NCBI GenBank assembly: GCA_036245525.1
Contig: BTPG01000005.1
Coordinates: 122,090,279-122,154,278, forward strand
Length of the DNA stretch: 64,000 nucleotides
DNA from: Semisulcospira habei
Taxonomy: Eukaryota; Mollusca; Gastropoda; Semisulcospiridae
Reading direction: 5' to 3'
This document shows positions 11,850-21,190 of this stretch, piece by piece. Position 1 is the stretch's first letter, and every line of letters begins with the position of its first letter. The position numbers were made by a program, and so were the translations under genes. The notes beneath the pieces were generated by a model, which was given only the letters and a program-made list of their open reading frames with translations, did not search any database and was not told the DNA's origin.

Positions 11850-12143
11850 AAAAATTGTTTTAACCCCTTTTTTTAAATGGACAAGTAAGACAGAAAAAAT
11901 CACTGCTTATCTTACATTTGTCAGTAGAGCAACTCAAGCTTTTGGAAACGGTAAAGGTTTGTCGACATTTGCTCCATGGCATTAATAGTGGTAGTTCCAA
12001 TAAGCTTGGTGCTTAGTTAGGATCGATCATGTCCTTCCTTGGGTAGTGCTACATTAACTGCGCACATCTTCAGACGAACCGCCCAGAACAGCAGCTCTAG
12101 GTGTTCGACACTGAGGGTTTGTCAAGATTTGTTCCTGGCATTA

Positions 12144-12351
12144 ATAACCCATCCAGCCCTGACGCACTACAGCAGGAGATGGGTCGACCATGATAATTCA
12201 ATGGTAGTGCCAGATTAGTTTGGCACAGACAGGCCTCAAGCTAATCTGGCACTACCCTTGAATTATAATGGTCGATCCTGCAACAGGTGCATAGTCGTTA
12301 GATGATGCCTCCAAAATTTGGGAAATACGCGCGTCGGGCTGAATGAGATAA
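12144..12351. mobile_element. Hp-A hairpin element
   Basis: Subtype 1 core (GTGCCAGATTAG / CTAATCTGGCAC) with the unpaired segment in the right arm. Terminal TTAA is decayed to ATAA on both sides (ATAACCCATCCAGCCC and GGGCTGAATGAGATAA). Confidence 0.8.
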
Positions 12352-12479
12352 GCTCGTTGCTTAGTTAGCACCCATTAGGTTATTTCTTGCGTAGTGCTGC
12401 ATTAACTGTTCACCTCTTCAGACCAACCGTTGAGATGGTTAAGTTTCCTTCCCGCCCCTCTTTAGTTTGGCGAGATCAG

Positions 12480-12590
12480 GATCGGGGATGACAGTTCAAG
12501 TGTAGTATATGATTAGTTTCGCGCATGAAGCCATGGCGCCCGGCACAACCCTTGAAATTGAATTTCCGATTCATTGCAGGTAGTGCCTGG
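12480..12590. mobile_element. Degenerate Hp-A copy
   Basis: GGGATGACAGTTCAAGTGTAG, CATGGCGCC and CAACCCTTGAAATTGAA keep the order of Hp-A landmarks, but pairing is largely lost. Confidence 0.45.
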
Positions 12591-12597
12591 TGCCTCC

Positions 12598-12662
12598 TCG
12601 CTGCGCCGCCGTGAGATGGCCTTGGTTGCCTGTTCGGCGTAAACCCAAATAACTAAACTAAA
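12598..12662 (+). repeat. I-type LINE 3'-tail fragment
   Basis: CCGCCGTGAGATGGCCTTGG then GTTCGGCGTAAACCCAAATA and ACTAAACTAA, the plus-strand version of the LINE 3' end. Confidence 0.7.
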
Positions 12663-12764
12663 CTCCTTACTGCGCATAGCTCATCAGACACTACCCATGA
12701 AGAGCCAATTTCGATTCATTTCCATTCATTTTGTTACTAGTGTTCGGGAGACCCCTTCACTGGC

Positions 12765-12925
12765 GAGTAAAATGGAACGCCACCCAACTGCAAGAGGTAT
12801 AGATCCTCATGAGCCCCCGCATTTGCGGCGGCTTCTGAGGATCTATGCCTCTTGCTGAAACCACTTTGTGTCCATGTTCCCTTGTCTTCTGGGAATTCTG
12901 ACTGTTGAACTGATGATGATTTAAA
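12765..12925. mobile_element. Hp-B hairpin element
   Basis: GCAAGAGGTATAGATCCTCA / AGGATCTATGCCTCTTGC core with the Hp-B flank GAAACCACTTTGTGTCCATG on the right. 12926-13480 shows no supportable gene. Confidence 0.75.
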
Positions 12926-13484
12926 AAAAAAAAATCACTATCAGCCTTCACTGAGATGGTGACGAAGTTAAAATGTAGAAACATTTGACTCTGGAATCGA
13001 AAGGGTGGGATTCCACTTGGAATGCACTCCCGGACTACCTGTTCCGACTTCTCGAAAATGTCAAATTTCGCGCTGGTCTGTGATTTTGGACTGAACGTTC
13101 CACAGCCTTTAAGGTCCAAACCCGCAGGCCAGCGCACACCCGGACCATTAATCTGTGCAGGTATTATCAGGCCGAGCGACCGGATTAGCTAATCCGAGCG
13201 GAGCATTAAATCAGTATTACGAGATGTTTTGAGAGATCTGACAAATAAAGGGTCATTATGTAATTAGGCGCCGGCTGAAGGCACTCGTTCAAAAAGACGG
13301 GCTGCAATTACCGGCACTTAATATTTTGCCGTCGCAGAATCAGCAGTATCCGATATCTCGAGCTCTCCCCCCTTTTTGATGCGCGCCGGCGGCGAAACTG
13401 CATGGAACCGTGCACCGCGGACCCACCCTTTGTGAGGAATTTGATTTAGTGCTGTTGAATTGATGCGTTTGTCACACTTTGTCC

Positions 13485-13640
13485 CCTCGGGTCCTGACAC
13501 GCTATAGTACCACCGATGTGGTCCGACCATGATAATTCAAGGGTGGTGCCAGAATAGCTTGGCGCCTGAAGGCGCCAAGCTATTTTGGCACCACCCTTGA
13601 AGTTAAACTGTCATGGTCGATCTGTCTCACTGTGATGTAT
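13485..13640. mobile_element. Hp-A hairpin element, ends eroded
   Basis: Core GTGCCAGAATAGCTTGGCGC / GCGCCAAGCTATTTTGGCAC (subtype 2) with CCATGATAATTCAAGGGTGG outside it. The terminal TTAA is not clear. Confidence 0.75.
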
Positions 13641-14049
13641 TTTTTTTAAAAAAGACAGCCGCGGACTATTGGACTTGGGGATTAATGTACTAAAAAATGT
13701 GTGTTTTCTTCACCATCTAAAGCATTCATATTTTGCTGACGCTTTCCTAGTAATAAAGTCCCGGCCAGAAAAGGTGACTACCAAGCGTGTAAAAACTAAA
13801 ATGCAAAGAGAATTCCAACAAAACTTAGAAAGAAAGGCTGTAATAACAATGATGTTGACGCGTTTGTGCTAAAGACTGTATGGGAAAACTGTGTCAATAT
13901 GATGATGATTATGTTTATTTGTATAGCACCTATAGCCACCTACTGGTAGGGCTTTGTACAGAAGATAGAAAAGAACCGATTTGGAACTAACCAACCAACC
14001 AAACAAAGAACAAAACAACAACCCCCCCCCCCCCCGCAAAAAAATCACC

Positions 14050-14132
14050 CCCCCTTACCAACCAACCAGCCAACCAACCAACCAACCAACCAACCAACCA
14101 ACCAACCAAACCAACCAAACCAACCAAACCAA
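14050..14132. repeat. (CCAA)n microsatellite
   Basis: A tetranucleotide CAAC/CCAA run. A poly-A run follows at about 14279-14301. The 13641-14049 stretch has no recognisable feature apart from C-rich sequence just before the repeat. Confidence 0.85.
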
Positions 14133-14354
14133 CCAAAAGACAGTTCAACTGGCTGAAGACTGCCTTATGGTTATATGCAGTAGAAAAAAAAGTTCGCTTG
14201 CACCATTTTGAAAAATATGTCTACGTACACCTGTGCCAAGCTGAAATAATTTTGCTTGTCAAAAGAGAGTGCGCTTCTAAAAAAAAAAAAAAAAAAAAAA
14301 ATATTTAAATTAAATTCATGAATTTTTGAGCTTCATTGAAAGTGACTTTCTTAA

Positions 14355-14567
14355 TCCTATCACTGCAAGCGGACTCAGCTTAACGAAGATCAGTTGTGTT
14401 TTTGGATCATCGTCAAATTCAAGATCCCCACCCCCCACCCCCATCGAAGGAACGTGGATACAAAGTCGTTTCAGCAAGAGGCATAGATCCTCATGAGCCC
14501 CCGCAACTGCGGGGGCCCATGACGATCTATACCTCTTGCAGTTAGGGCGGTGTTCAAATTTTCTCGG
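14355..14567. mobile_element. Hp-B hairpin element, long
   Basis: The left region keeps CACTGCAAGCGGACTCAGC (Hp-B outer end) and GGAACGTGGATACAAAGTCG. The core 14474-14540 is centred on CCCCCGCAACTGCGGGGGC. The right end carries CAAATTTTCTCGG. 14568-15263 holds no supportable gene. Confidence 0.8.
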
Positions 14568-15263
14568 TAGTTAGATAATTTCAGATACCAGCTTAACGAC
14601 GTGGATAACGCCAAGATGACGGCTGATGTATGGCTGTCAACGGTCTCAAAAAAGAAGTCAGAACATGATTAACTATTACTGAGCCGGCTGACCGTGTCTT
14701 CAAATTACTGTGAACTGTACATTTCCTGAGTGTAGTTTCTACAGATGTGCTCGCCTACAATTTTGGACTTTACGGCTTTGCGCTGCAAATCCATCGTGCA
14801 TCAGTCTGCATGATTTTAGAAATCTGTTGTTATTTGGCAAGAGCCAGTATATGTCCATTATTCAGAAAAGTGAAATTTTCATTGTATAACAGTGAACATC
14901 TCGGTTATCTCAAAAATGGACACGACGGCTTTTGCCAAATGACGGCAGAGATGTAGTTTGTTAATGCCAAAACGTGAGGATAGGTTACATTCATACCGAT
15001 TTCACAAACAGGTGCGCTCCATGCTCAAACATCTATCAACATTACCTTCTTCTTGCTCTTCTTTTGGTCTGAGTCCCGAAACCCCAATCCACAAACCACG
15101 CCCACATTACTATTTAAAGACGCAGTGTTCTTACAATATAATATCTTTGGATGGTCGTCGTGCCCAGACTGATCTGGAAAATGGGACATGCGAGTTTGAT
15201 TGATCACACACGATGCACTTATGCGTTCATTTGGTCGAGGCTTAATATAATGGTTCTTCTGCT

Positions 15264-15369
15264 ATAGCGAGGAGCACAATAAATGCGACATTTTTGGAAT
15301 CACCGGAAACACTTTAGTGTTTCCGATGATTCTCCAAAATGTCGCATCTATTTTGCTCCTCAGTATATA
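15264..15369. mobile_element. Hp-G hairpin (mariner-like MITE)
   Basis: AATGCGACATTTTTGGAATC pairs with GATTCTCCAAAATGTCGCAT, around an AACACTTTAGTGTTT centre. The ends resemble CTGACGAGC but are mutated. TA duplications are seen at the copies at 53961 and 58105. Confidence 0.7.
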
Positions 15370-15443
15370 ATATCACAGTCATCGGATGTCCAACTTAAAA
15401 GATGTGAGCTAGAGTCTCTTTTGCTAGTCTCAGATGCTAGTTT

Positions 15444-15697
15444 TTAAACCCATTCAGTGCCAGGTGACGCAGACTGTTTTTGCAGCGTTTGTTAACACTT
15501 TCGAGACGTGTCGCAACCGAATTCGCAGCTTTACGCCGCGAATCCGGTTGCGACACGTTTCGAAAGAGTTAATTCAATACCCAATAACCCTAGCTGTCCG
15601 AAGAAACCTGGATTCAAAGTGGTGTCAGCAAGAGGCATAGATCTATACCACTTGCAGCTGCGTGGCATTCAGATTATCTCGGCATTGAACTGGTTAC
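15444..15697. mobile_element. Hp-B element interrupted by a nested Hp-F
   Basis: The left end is TTAAACCCATTCAGTGCCAG and the right end ATTATCTCGGCATTG then GGTTAC. Between them the Hp-B sequence is split at TTAA by 15492-15572 and resumes at TTAATTCAATACCC. The central palindrome is partly deleted. 15698-16289 shows no supportable gene. Confidence 0.7.
15492..15572. mobile_element. Hp-F hairpin, 81 bp, TTAA at both ends
   Basis: TTAACACTTTCGAGACGTGT is mirrored by ACACGTTTCGAAAGAGTTAA, and CGCAACCGAATTCGC by GCGAATCCGGTTGCG, leaving an 11-nt loop. This is the only copy seen in the window. Confidence 0.82.
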
Positions 15698-16289
15698 ACG
15701 ATTTAGCAAACTGCGACTTTAAGGAACCACGGTCCATGAAAAATAAACAAGGGACATCACATTACTATGACAATCCGACGATTTTAATATTCCAATTGAA
15801 AGATATGTGGAAAGAAAATGTGCATAATCCCAAAACACCTTCTAGATTAACTGGATCTGATTGCAGCTGCCAGAATTCTCCGACTAAAACGTTTTGGACA
15901 CCATGGCCAATCAGGAAAGAATAAAGGGGACGTCACTTAAAGAATGAAGGGACATTACTCAGATTCCTGACGTCTCTATAACTTGGCAAACGGTGCACAA
16001 GGCATTGAAATCTGTGTCCTGCTCTATCAGGACTTTGGACCTTATGCTGCAAGGCTGCAAGGTTCAATATCACAGGTCATGACGCATACTTGGTTGTAAT
16101 GCTTTCCTTTGTTGCCCTAATCTGACTCTTCAATCACTCGCGAAGAAATTCGGAAGAGCTAGAAAACTGAGACTGGACTGGCAGGAGAATTAACGCTATA
16201 TTATCATTTTTTTTTTACGATGATCCAGCTGAAATTTGAGATCATTGTAAGAAACAAAAAATATTCGCATTGGAAAATGCTGACAGATT

Positions 16290-16445
16290 TATCCCGTTCA
16301 GTGCCAGCGGACGCAGATTGTGTTTCTACAGTCTTCGTTGTTTCAAGACCAAAAAACCCTAGTCGTCTCAGTTGCGGGGGCTCATGAGGATGTATGCCCC
16401 TTGCAGTTGGGTTGTGTTCACGTTTTCTCGGGGCTGAAAGGGTAA
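16290..16445. mobile_element. Hp-B element, left half-palindrome deleted
   Basis: The left outer end is CAGTGCCAGCGGACGCAGAT. Only the right half of the hairpin remains (GTTGCGGGGGCTCATGAGGA), then GTTTTCTCGGGGCTGAAAGG. Confidence 0.75.
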
Positions 16446-16446
16446 A

Positions 16447-16535
16447 AACAAACAAACAAACAGAGAGATTAGCCGCTACTTATCTTCATTGCCAATGAAG
16501 ATAAGTAGCGGCTAATCTCTCTGTTTGTTTGTTTG
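16447..16535. repeat. Inverted repeat at the outer edge of the Penelope-like element
   Basis: AAACAGAGAGATTAGCCGCT running to TCTTCATT is mirrored after a GCC spacer by AATGAAGATAAGTAGCGGCT. The right arm is the first 45 bp of the direct repeat copy at 16491, so a short 5' segment has been duplicated in inverted orientation. Penelope-like insertions often carry such inverted terminal fragments. Confidence 0.7.
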
Positions 16536-16670
16536 TCTATTTTGACAAAGGGTATTTACCCGAAATATTAATAAATTGTGTTGTACCCGTCTTTTCTAAG
16601 CGTGTTTCTTTCTCCGTTGGGTACTTCTTTGCATATTACACGCTTGGCAGTCACCTTTTTGGTCTGGATT
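16491..16670 (+). repeat. Terminal direct repeat, copy 1 (uninterrupted)
   Basis: A 180-bp repeat starting GCCAATGAAGATAAGTAGCG and ending CACCTTTTTGGTCTGGATT. The same sequence occurs at 17208-17268 plus 23281-23410. Landmarks are TTTGACAAAGGGTATTTACC and AATATTAATAAATTGTGTTG. This copy is the empty site for the LINE insertion in copy 2. Diverged pieces recur at about 52045-52130, 52316-52375 and 53384-53515. Confidence 0.85.
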
Positions 16671-17220
16671 GATTATTTCTCTTTGACTGCATCTCCATGT
16701 TTGTCTCGTTTTCCTTGTACTAGCATGCCTTCGTCAGCTTTTTTCACTGGCTTGCATTCACGTTTGGTTTCACGTTTTGCTTTTTTACCACCGATTCTTT
16801 TCTTTTTGTCCTTTTCTTATGCTAAAACTATTTTTTTCTAAAACTAAATGCTCCAGTCATCTCGCTTTTGTCAAAAAAATGTATTCGCCTTCGTATTATT
16901 CCTGTAGGTTTTCAGCTTAAACATTCTCCCTCCGATCTGAATAATTCTTCTCTTTTGCAGGCGACTAACACAATTCTTGAAAAAACTAGCTTTAAGTTAA
17001 TGACGTGTCACAATCAGTCATTAAATCACAAGATCTCCGATCTTGACTCCACTCTTGTTATCTTGAAGAGACAGCTGATTCAGCAGTGTGATATTCATAC
17101 TGTCTTCTTAATTAAATCTGTTGTGCATGATTGTAATACTCTTGTGCATGCCCATGTCACTAAAACTAAAGATCATAAGCTATCCAAAGAGTTGCCACAT
17201 TCCTTCTGCCAATGAAGATA
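16671..17220 (+). pseudogene. Probable N-terminal part of a Penelope-like element ORF
   Basis: The open frame at 16868-17215 reads SKKCIRLRIIPVGFQLKHSP, then SSLLQATNTILEKTSFKLMT and ISDLDSTLVILKRQL. A segment of the form KKC...IIPxGFxLK followed by short helical segments resembles the N-terminal region of Penelope-like retroelement proteins. The frame is open 5' of 16868 with no convincing ATG. No RT or GIY-YIG domain follows, because the second terminal repeat begins at once. A partial element between two direct terminal repeats fits the usual Penelope arrangement. I recognise the family only by this short signature, so confidence is moderate. An unrelated retroelement is possible. Confidence 0.45.
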
Positions 17221-17268
17221 AGTAGCGGCTAATCTCTCTGTTTGTTTGTTTGTCTATTTTGACAAAGG
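17208..17268 (+). repeat. Terminal direct repeat, copy 2, left part
   Basis: Identical to 16491-16551 and interrupted after TTTGACAAAGG by the LINE. The rest of the copy is at 23281-23410. Confidence 0.9.
17258..17268. other. LINE target-site duplication, left copy
   Basis: TTTGACAAAGG. The identical sequence is at 23281-23291. It occurs once in the uninterrupted repeat at 16541-16551. Confidence 0.95.
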
Positions 17269-17493
17269 TTAGTTAGATAGTTATTTGGGTTTAACGCCGA
17301 GCAGGCAAGTAAGGCCATCTCACGGCGGGAAGGGTAAAAATCTGGTCAGCCAGACTAAAACAAAGGTCTTAAGACATGATGTAAATATACCTTAAAAATA
17401 TGTCAGGCTAAAATGTCGCACAGGTCTTTAAAGAAAACGTCGAAAGACTCTCAAAAAGGTCAAAATAACAGAAACATCATAATCTATAAACGC

Positions 17494-18783
17494 TCAAATC
17501 TTATTAAAAATATGGCACTCTCTCAGAAAACTGAAGATCTTGTCCGGGGGCACATCCCGGAACAAAACCTTCAAGGAGTCTGCCGTGAAATGTTTATACC
17601 TTGTGTCGATTAGATCAGCACAAGACGACAAAAAGTGTTGAACAGAGTACTGCTCGTCGCAGGCATAACACCATGGACGCTGCTCCTGTTTAAGTAAATA
17701 AGAGTGCGTAACATACGTGTGGCCGATGTGGAGCCGAGCCAGGACCGTCTCCTCACGGCGGCTGCCGCAGCGATAAGGTAGACCGTCGGACAACTTAGGA
17801 AGGGCTTCATGCAGCTTGTTAGCTTCCTCTTTGTCCCACTCGGACTGCCACTCACGGGCTATGTACGCACTAGCCACATGTCTAAAATCACTATAAACAG
17901 TCTGTGTGTCAGGGACAGGGTCATTGCGGGCATCGTTGGCAGCAGAATCTGCGATCCTGTTGCCTTCGATGCCCACATGCCCTGGCACCCAAATAAAAAG
18001 GATGTCATAATATTCCTTCATCAAGTCTGCGTAAAGCTCTCTGATCTGCACCAGCAGTGGGTGGTCATTTCCCGTGCCCTGAAGGGCCTGCAGGGCAGAA
18101 AGAGAGTCAGACAGAATCAGGAAGTTCCTTTCTCTAGATCGATAAGCATGCCTGAGTGCCAGCAGAACCGCCTGCAGTTCCGCACTAAATACAGATGAGT
18201 GGTCTGGGAGGCAGTGCTTAAATGGGCGTCTAGGATGGCGAGAGGACACTGCGGCCGCAGCCACTCTCCCATCCTCAGACTTTGACCCATCGGTATAGAT
18301 GCGACAATAGCCAGGAAAAATTGAAAGCAGTTCATTGAGGCTCTGTTGGTATATGGCTGGTGAAGTAGAGTCTTTCTTGTGGGCAGTCAAGTCCAGCAAG
18401 ATGTCAGGAACTGGTAAGAGCCAAGGTGGAGTGATGTGTTGCAGGGATTCCGAAACTCTGTCCAGGTCCAATCCGGCCGCCTGCAGATGAGGTCGGACAC
18501 GGAAAGAAAGTGGACGGACAGCTCCCGGATGGGTATCGTAAATCTCTGCAAACGATGGTTTAAAAACACAATCATAGGCAGGATTGTCTGGATGGGCCTT
18601 CAGTTTCAGAACGTAGCTGAGCATGAGGCGGATGCGGCGGAGCTTGAGAGAAGGCTCCCCTGCCTCGGCATACAGACTAGGAACTGGAGACGCCCTGAAG
18701 GCCCCAAGACATATCCGCAGACCCTGATGGTGAATTGTGTTCAGACGCTGTAGCACAGACTTGGAAGTTGAGCCATACACCAC
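17494..18783 (-). CDS. LINE ORF2 C-terminus with RNase H domain
   Basis: A 429-residue frame covering the region after the RT plus a cellular-type RNase H, which degrades the RNA strand of the cDNA hybrid. It starts VYGSTSKSVLQRLNTIHHQG, the standard post-RT region of I-group LINEs. RNase H residues are CRIYTDGSKSEDG (Asp 1), VFSAELQAVLLAL (Glu), NFLILSDSLSALQAL (Asp 2) and the WVPGHVGIEGNRIADSAAND box. After it come LARLHIGHTYVTHSYLLKQE and a Cys/His motif CYACDEQYSVQHFLSSC, typical of the C-terminus. It is joined to the RT in another frame. The stop is at 17494 and about 225 nt of 3' UTR follow. Confidence 0.9.
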   Translation of the reverse strand: MVYGSTSKSVLQRLNTIHHQGLRICLGAFRASPVPSLYAEAGEPSLKLRRIRLMLSYVLKLKAHPDNPAYDCVFKPSFAEIYDTHPGAVRPLSFRVRPHLQAAGLDLDRVSESLQHITPPWLLPVPDILLDLTAHKKDSTSPAIYQQSLNELLSIFPGYCRIYTDGSKSEDGRVAAAAVSSRHPRRPFKHCLPDHSSVFSAELQAVLLALRHAYRSRERNFLILSDSLSALQALQGTGNDHPLLVQIRELYADLMKEYYDILFIWVPGHVGIEGNRIADSAANDARNDPVPDTQTVYSDFRHVASAYIAREWQSEWDKEEANKLHEALPKLSDGLPYRCGSRREETVLARLHIGHTYVTHSYLLKQEQRPWCYACDEQYSVQHFLSSCADLIDTRYKHFTADSLKVLFRDVPPDKIFSFLRECHIFNKI

Positions 18784-20102
18784 AGAGCCGTAATACAGTT
18801 TGGACCGAACAAGGGCCCGGTACAGACGAAGTAAGACAGACGGTCCGCACCCCAGTCAGTACGACCGACGACACGATGAATGTCGAGAGCCTTCTGACAA
18901 GAGGTTCTAAGGTAATTAATATGGTTGTGGAAGGTAAGTCTTTTGTCAAAAATGACCCCCAGAAACTTTGCCTCCTCGGCCACCTTAATTGGCACTCCAG
19001 CAATGCTCAGGCTAGGTTCTGGAAAAAATTTCGTCTGGTTAGTAAAATGCACACAAACAGTCTTGGAGGGCGAGAACTTGAATCCATTGAGAGACACCCA
19101 CCGCTGGATGCGATCAACGAACAGCTGCAAGCGCCTCTCAAGGGACGCAAGTCCTCGACCGCGTGCGCACAAAGCAAAGTCGTCAACAAAGAGCATTCAG
19201 AATCATCCTTGACGGCCTTTACAATGTTATTAATTTTAATACTAAATAAAACAGGAGATAGAATGCTGCCCTGTGGGACACCCATCTCCTGTTCAAAGGA
19301 GTCGGAGAGGGTGGAACCCACACGGACATGGAACGACCGGTTAGTCAAAAAATATATTGTAAATAAAAACGGGCAGGTGCCCTTTAAAACCCATGTCGAA
19401 CAAGTCAGACATTATGCCATACTTCCAGGTAGTGTCATACGCCTTCTCAAGATCGAAGAAAATTGCATAGACATGCTGCTTGTTGACAAAAGAATCTCGA
19501 ATAAATGATTCAAAGCGGACTAAATGGTCAGTTGTACTACGGAAGCGCCGGAAACCGCACTGGAGGTCTGTGAGGAGACCCTGTGACTCAAGATGCCACA
19601 CCAGGCGGGCGTTGACCAGGCGCTCCATAGTTTTACATAAACATGATGTCAAAGCGATAGGCCGGTAGTTGCCCGGGTCGGAAGGATTCTTACCCGACTT
19701 GGGGATCGGTACAACCACAGCCTGGCGCCAAGACGGCGGAAAATGACCAGTTTTCCAGATATGGTTAAAGGCCTTGAGAAGTACAAGGAGTGACCTCTCA
19801 GGCAGATGCGTTAGGAATTGATAGTGGACGGTATCTAGGCCAGCAGCAAAGTCATTACATTTCTGCAAAGCTTGCTGCAATTCTGATAATGTAAACGGGA
19901 CATTATAGTCTTCTGAGTTATCGGACTTAAAATCACAAATACGAGACTCTCGCTTCTCCTTCTCTCTCTGAAAGAAAGGTGAATAATGCTCCGTTGAAGA
20001 ATTATGGGCAATGGTGGAGGCAAGCAAATTGGCCACAGCTTTTTTTAAAATCTGTAACCAAGCTGGCACCATCTCTAAGATGGCCAACAGAAGCCGAGCC
20101 AC
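18741..20102 (-). pseudogene. LINE ORF2, reverse transcriptase domain (frameshifted)
   Basis: The RT that copies the LINE RNA at the nicked target. 20102-19341 gives VVVPIPKSGKNPSDPGNYRP, IALTSCLCKTMERLVNARL and AIFFDLEKAYDTTWKYGIM (motif A, catalytic Asp). After a frame change at the A6 run near 19346, 19348-19007 gives MGVPQGSILSPVLFSIKINN (motif B). 19196-18741 gives MLFVDDFALCARGRGL (motif C, FVDD), then KFLGVIFDKRLTFHNHI. The frame entering this segment differs from the endonuclease segment at a T7/A7 run near 20045. All catalytic motifs are present despite the frame changes. Confidence 0.9.
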
Positions 20103-21190
20103 CTCTGCCCCTAATTCTCCGAACAGCCTTCCATACTTTCTGGGACGGAGTCCGAGAAATTAAAGATGAGACGAAGCGTCTCCAGGAAGCACGGCATTCA
20201 CGTTTAAAAATGTAACGGGCTTTCGCCCTCTGTCTTTTAAAGGTTAAAATATTCACTTGCGACGGATTACGGAAAGCACGTCGCTGAGCAGATTTGCGCG
20301 CTATTTGGGCCATGCGGCACTCTTCGTTGAACCATGGTACTCTCGGCTTTCGAGGGACTGATGCGGAAGTTTTAGGGATGGTTTCACCCGCTACGTCCAA
20401 CAAAATAGTAGTAAAAGAAGAAATAGGTTCTTCAGATGACATGACCACCTCCTCTGTAATACGAGACTGACAGAGGGAGGCGAACAGAGGCCAGTTAGCT
20501 TTCTTAAGATTCCAGCGCCCCACCGGCGGATCCTCCCCACAGCTGACCGATGACAGGACTACTGGGAAGTGGTCACTACCACACAGGTCATCGTGAACCT
20601 TCCAGTCAAAGTCCAGCATGAGAGAAGGATCACACACAGTGAGGTCTAGAACAGAACTAGATCCTGAACCTGGGTTAGAGTATGTAGGTGAACCATCGTT
20701 AAAGACACATAGGTTAAGTTGAGAAAAAACATCTTCTAACATCTGACCTCTGCCATCATAGTGGTCACTACCCCAAAGGTGAGCGTGACCGTTAAAATCC
20801 CCCATGAGAATAAAGGGAGGGGGCAGTTGATCAACTAAATTAAAAAAAATCATTACTACAGACCCGCAGGGATGGTGGCAGGTAAATACTGCATATGGTT
20901 ATGGTCTTCTTCAAGGTAACCCGAGCTGCGACAGCCTGAAGACAGGTGTCGATGCTAACGGGGCTACATAAAATTTGGCTACTAATGAGGAGAGCCACTC
21001 CACCCGAGCGCCTCTCCGAATCAGAGCCGTTATGTATAACGTTAAAACCATTAAAGGACACAGGGTCAGAAGTCTTCAGGTAAGTCTCCTGAAGAGATAT
21101 TACTGAGGGGTTATAGCACTTGACTAAAAGACGTAATTCCTCAAAGTTACCTTGAAAACCACGACAATTCCACTGAAGCAGAGAGTCCAT
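20002..21190 (-). pseudogene. LINE ORF2, APE endonuclease domain (one frameshift)
   Basis: The AP-endonuclease-like domain nicks target DNA to prime reverse transcription. The first frame (21190-20840) reads LLQWNCRGFQGNFEELRLLV, then VISLQETYLK and GGVALLISS. It breaks near 20850 at a run of eight T on the coding strand. The second frame (20853-20002) continues PFILMGDFNGHAHLWGS (GDFN), SSSVLDLTVCDP and CGSDHFPVVLS (SDH). These catalytic motifs are all kept. The start is set by MDSLLQWNCRGF, which begins directly at the conserved WNC motif. The break sits in a homopolymer, so a sequencing indel is as likely as real decay. Confidence 0.88.
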
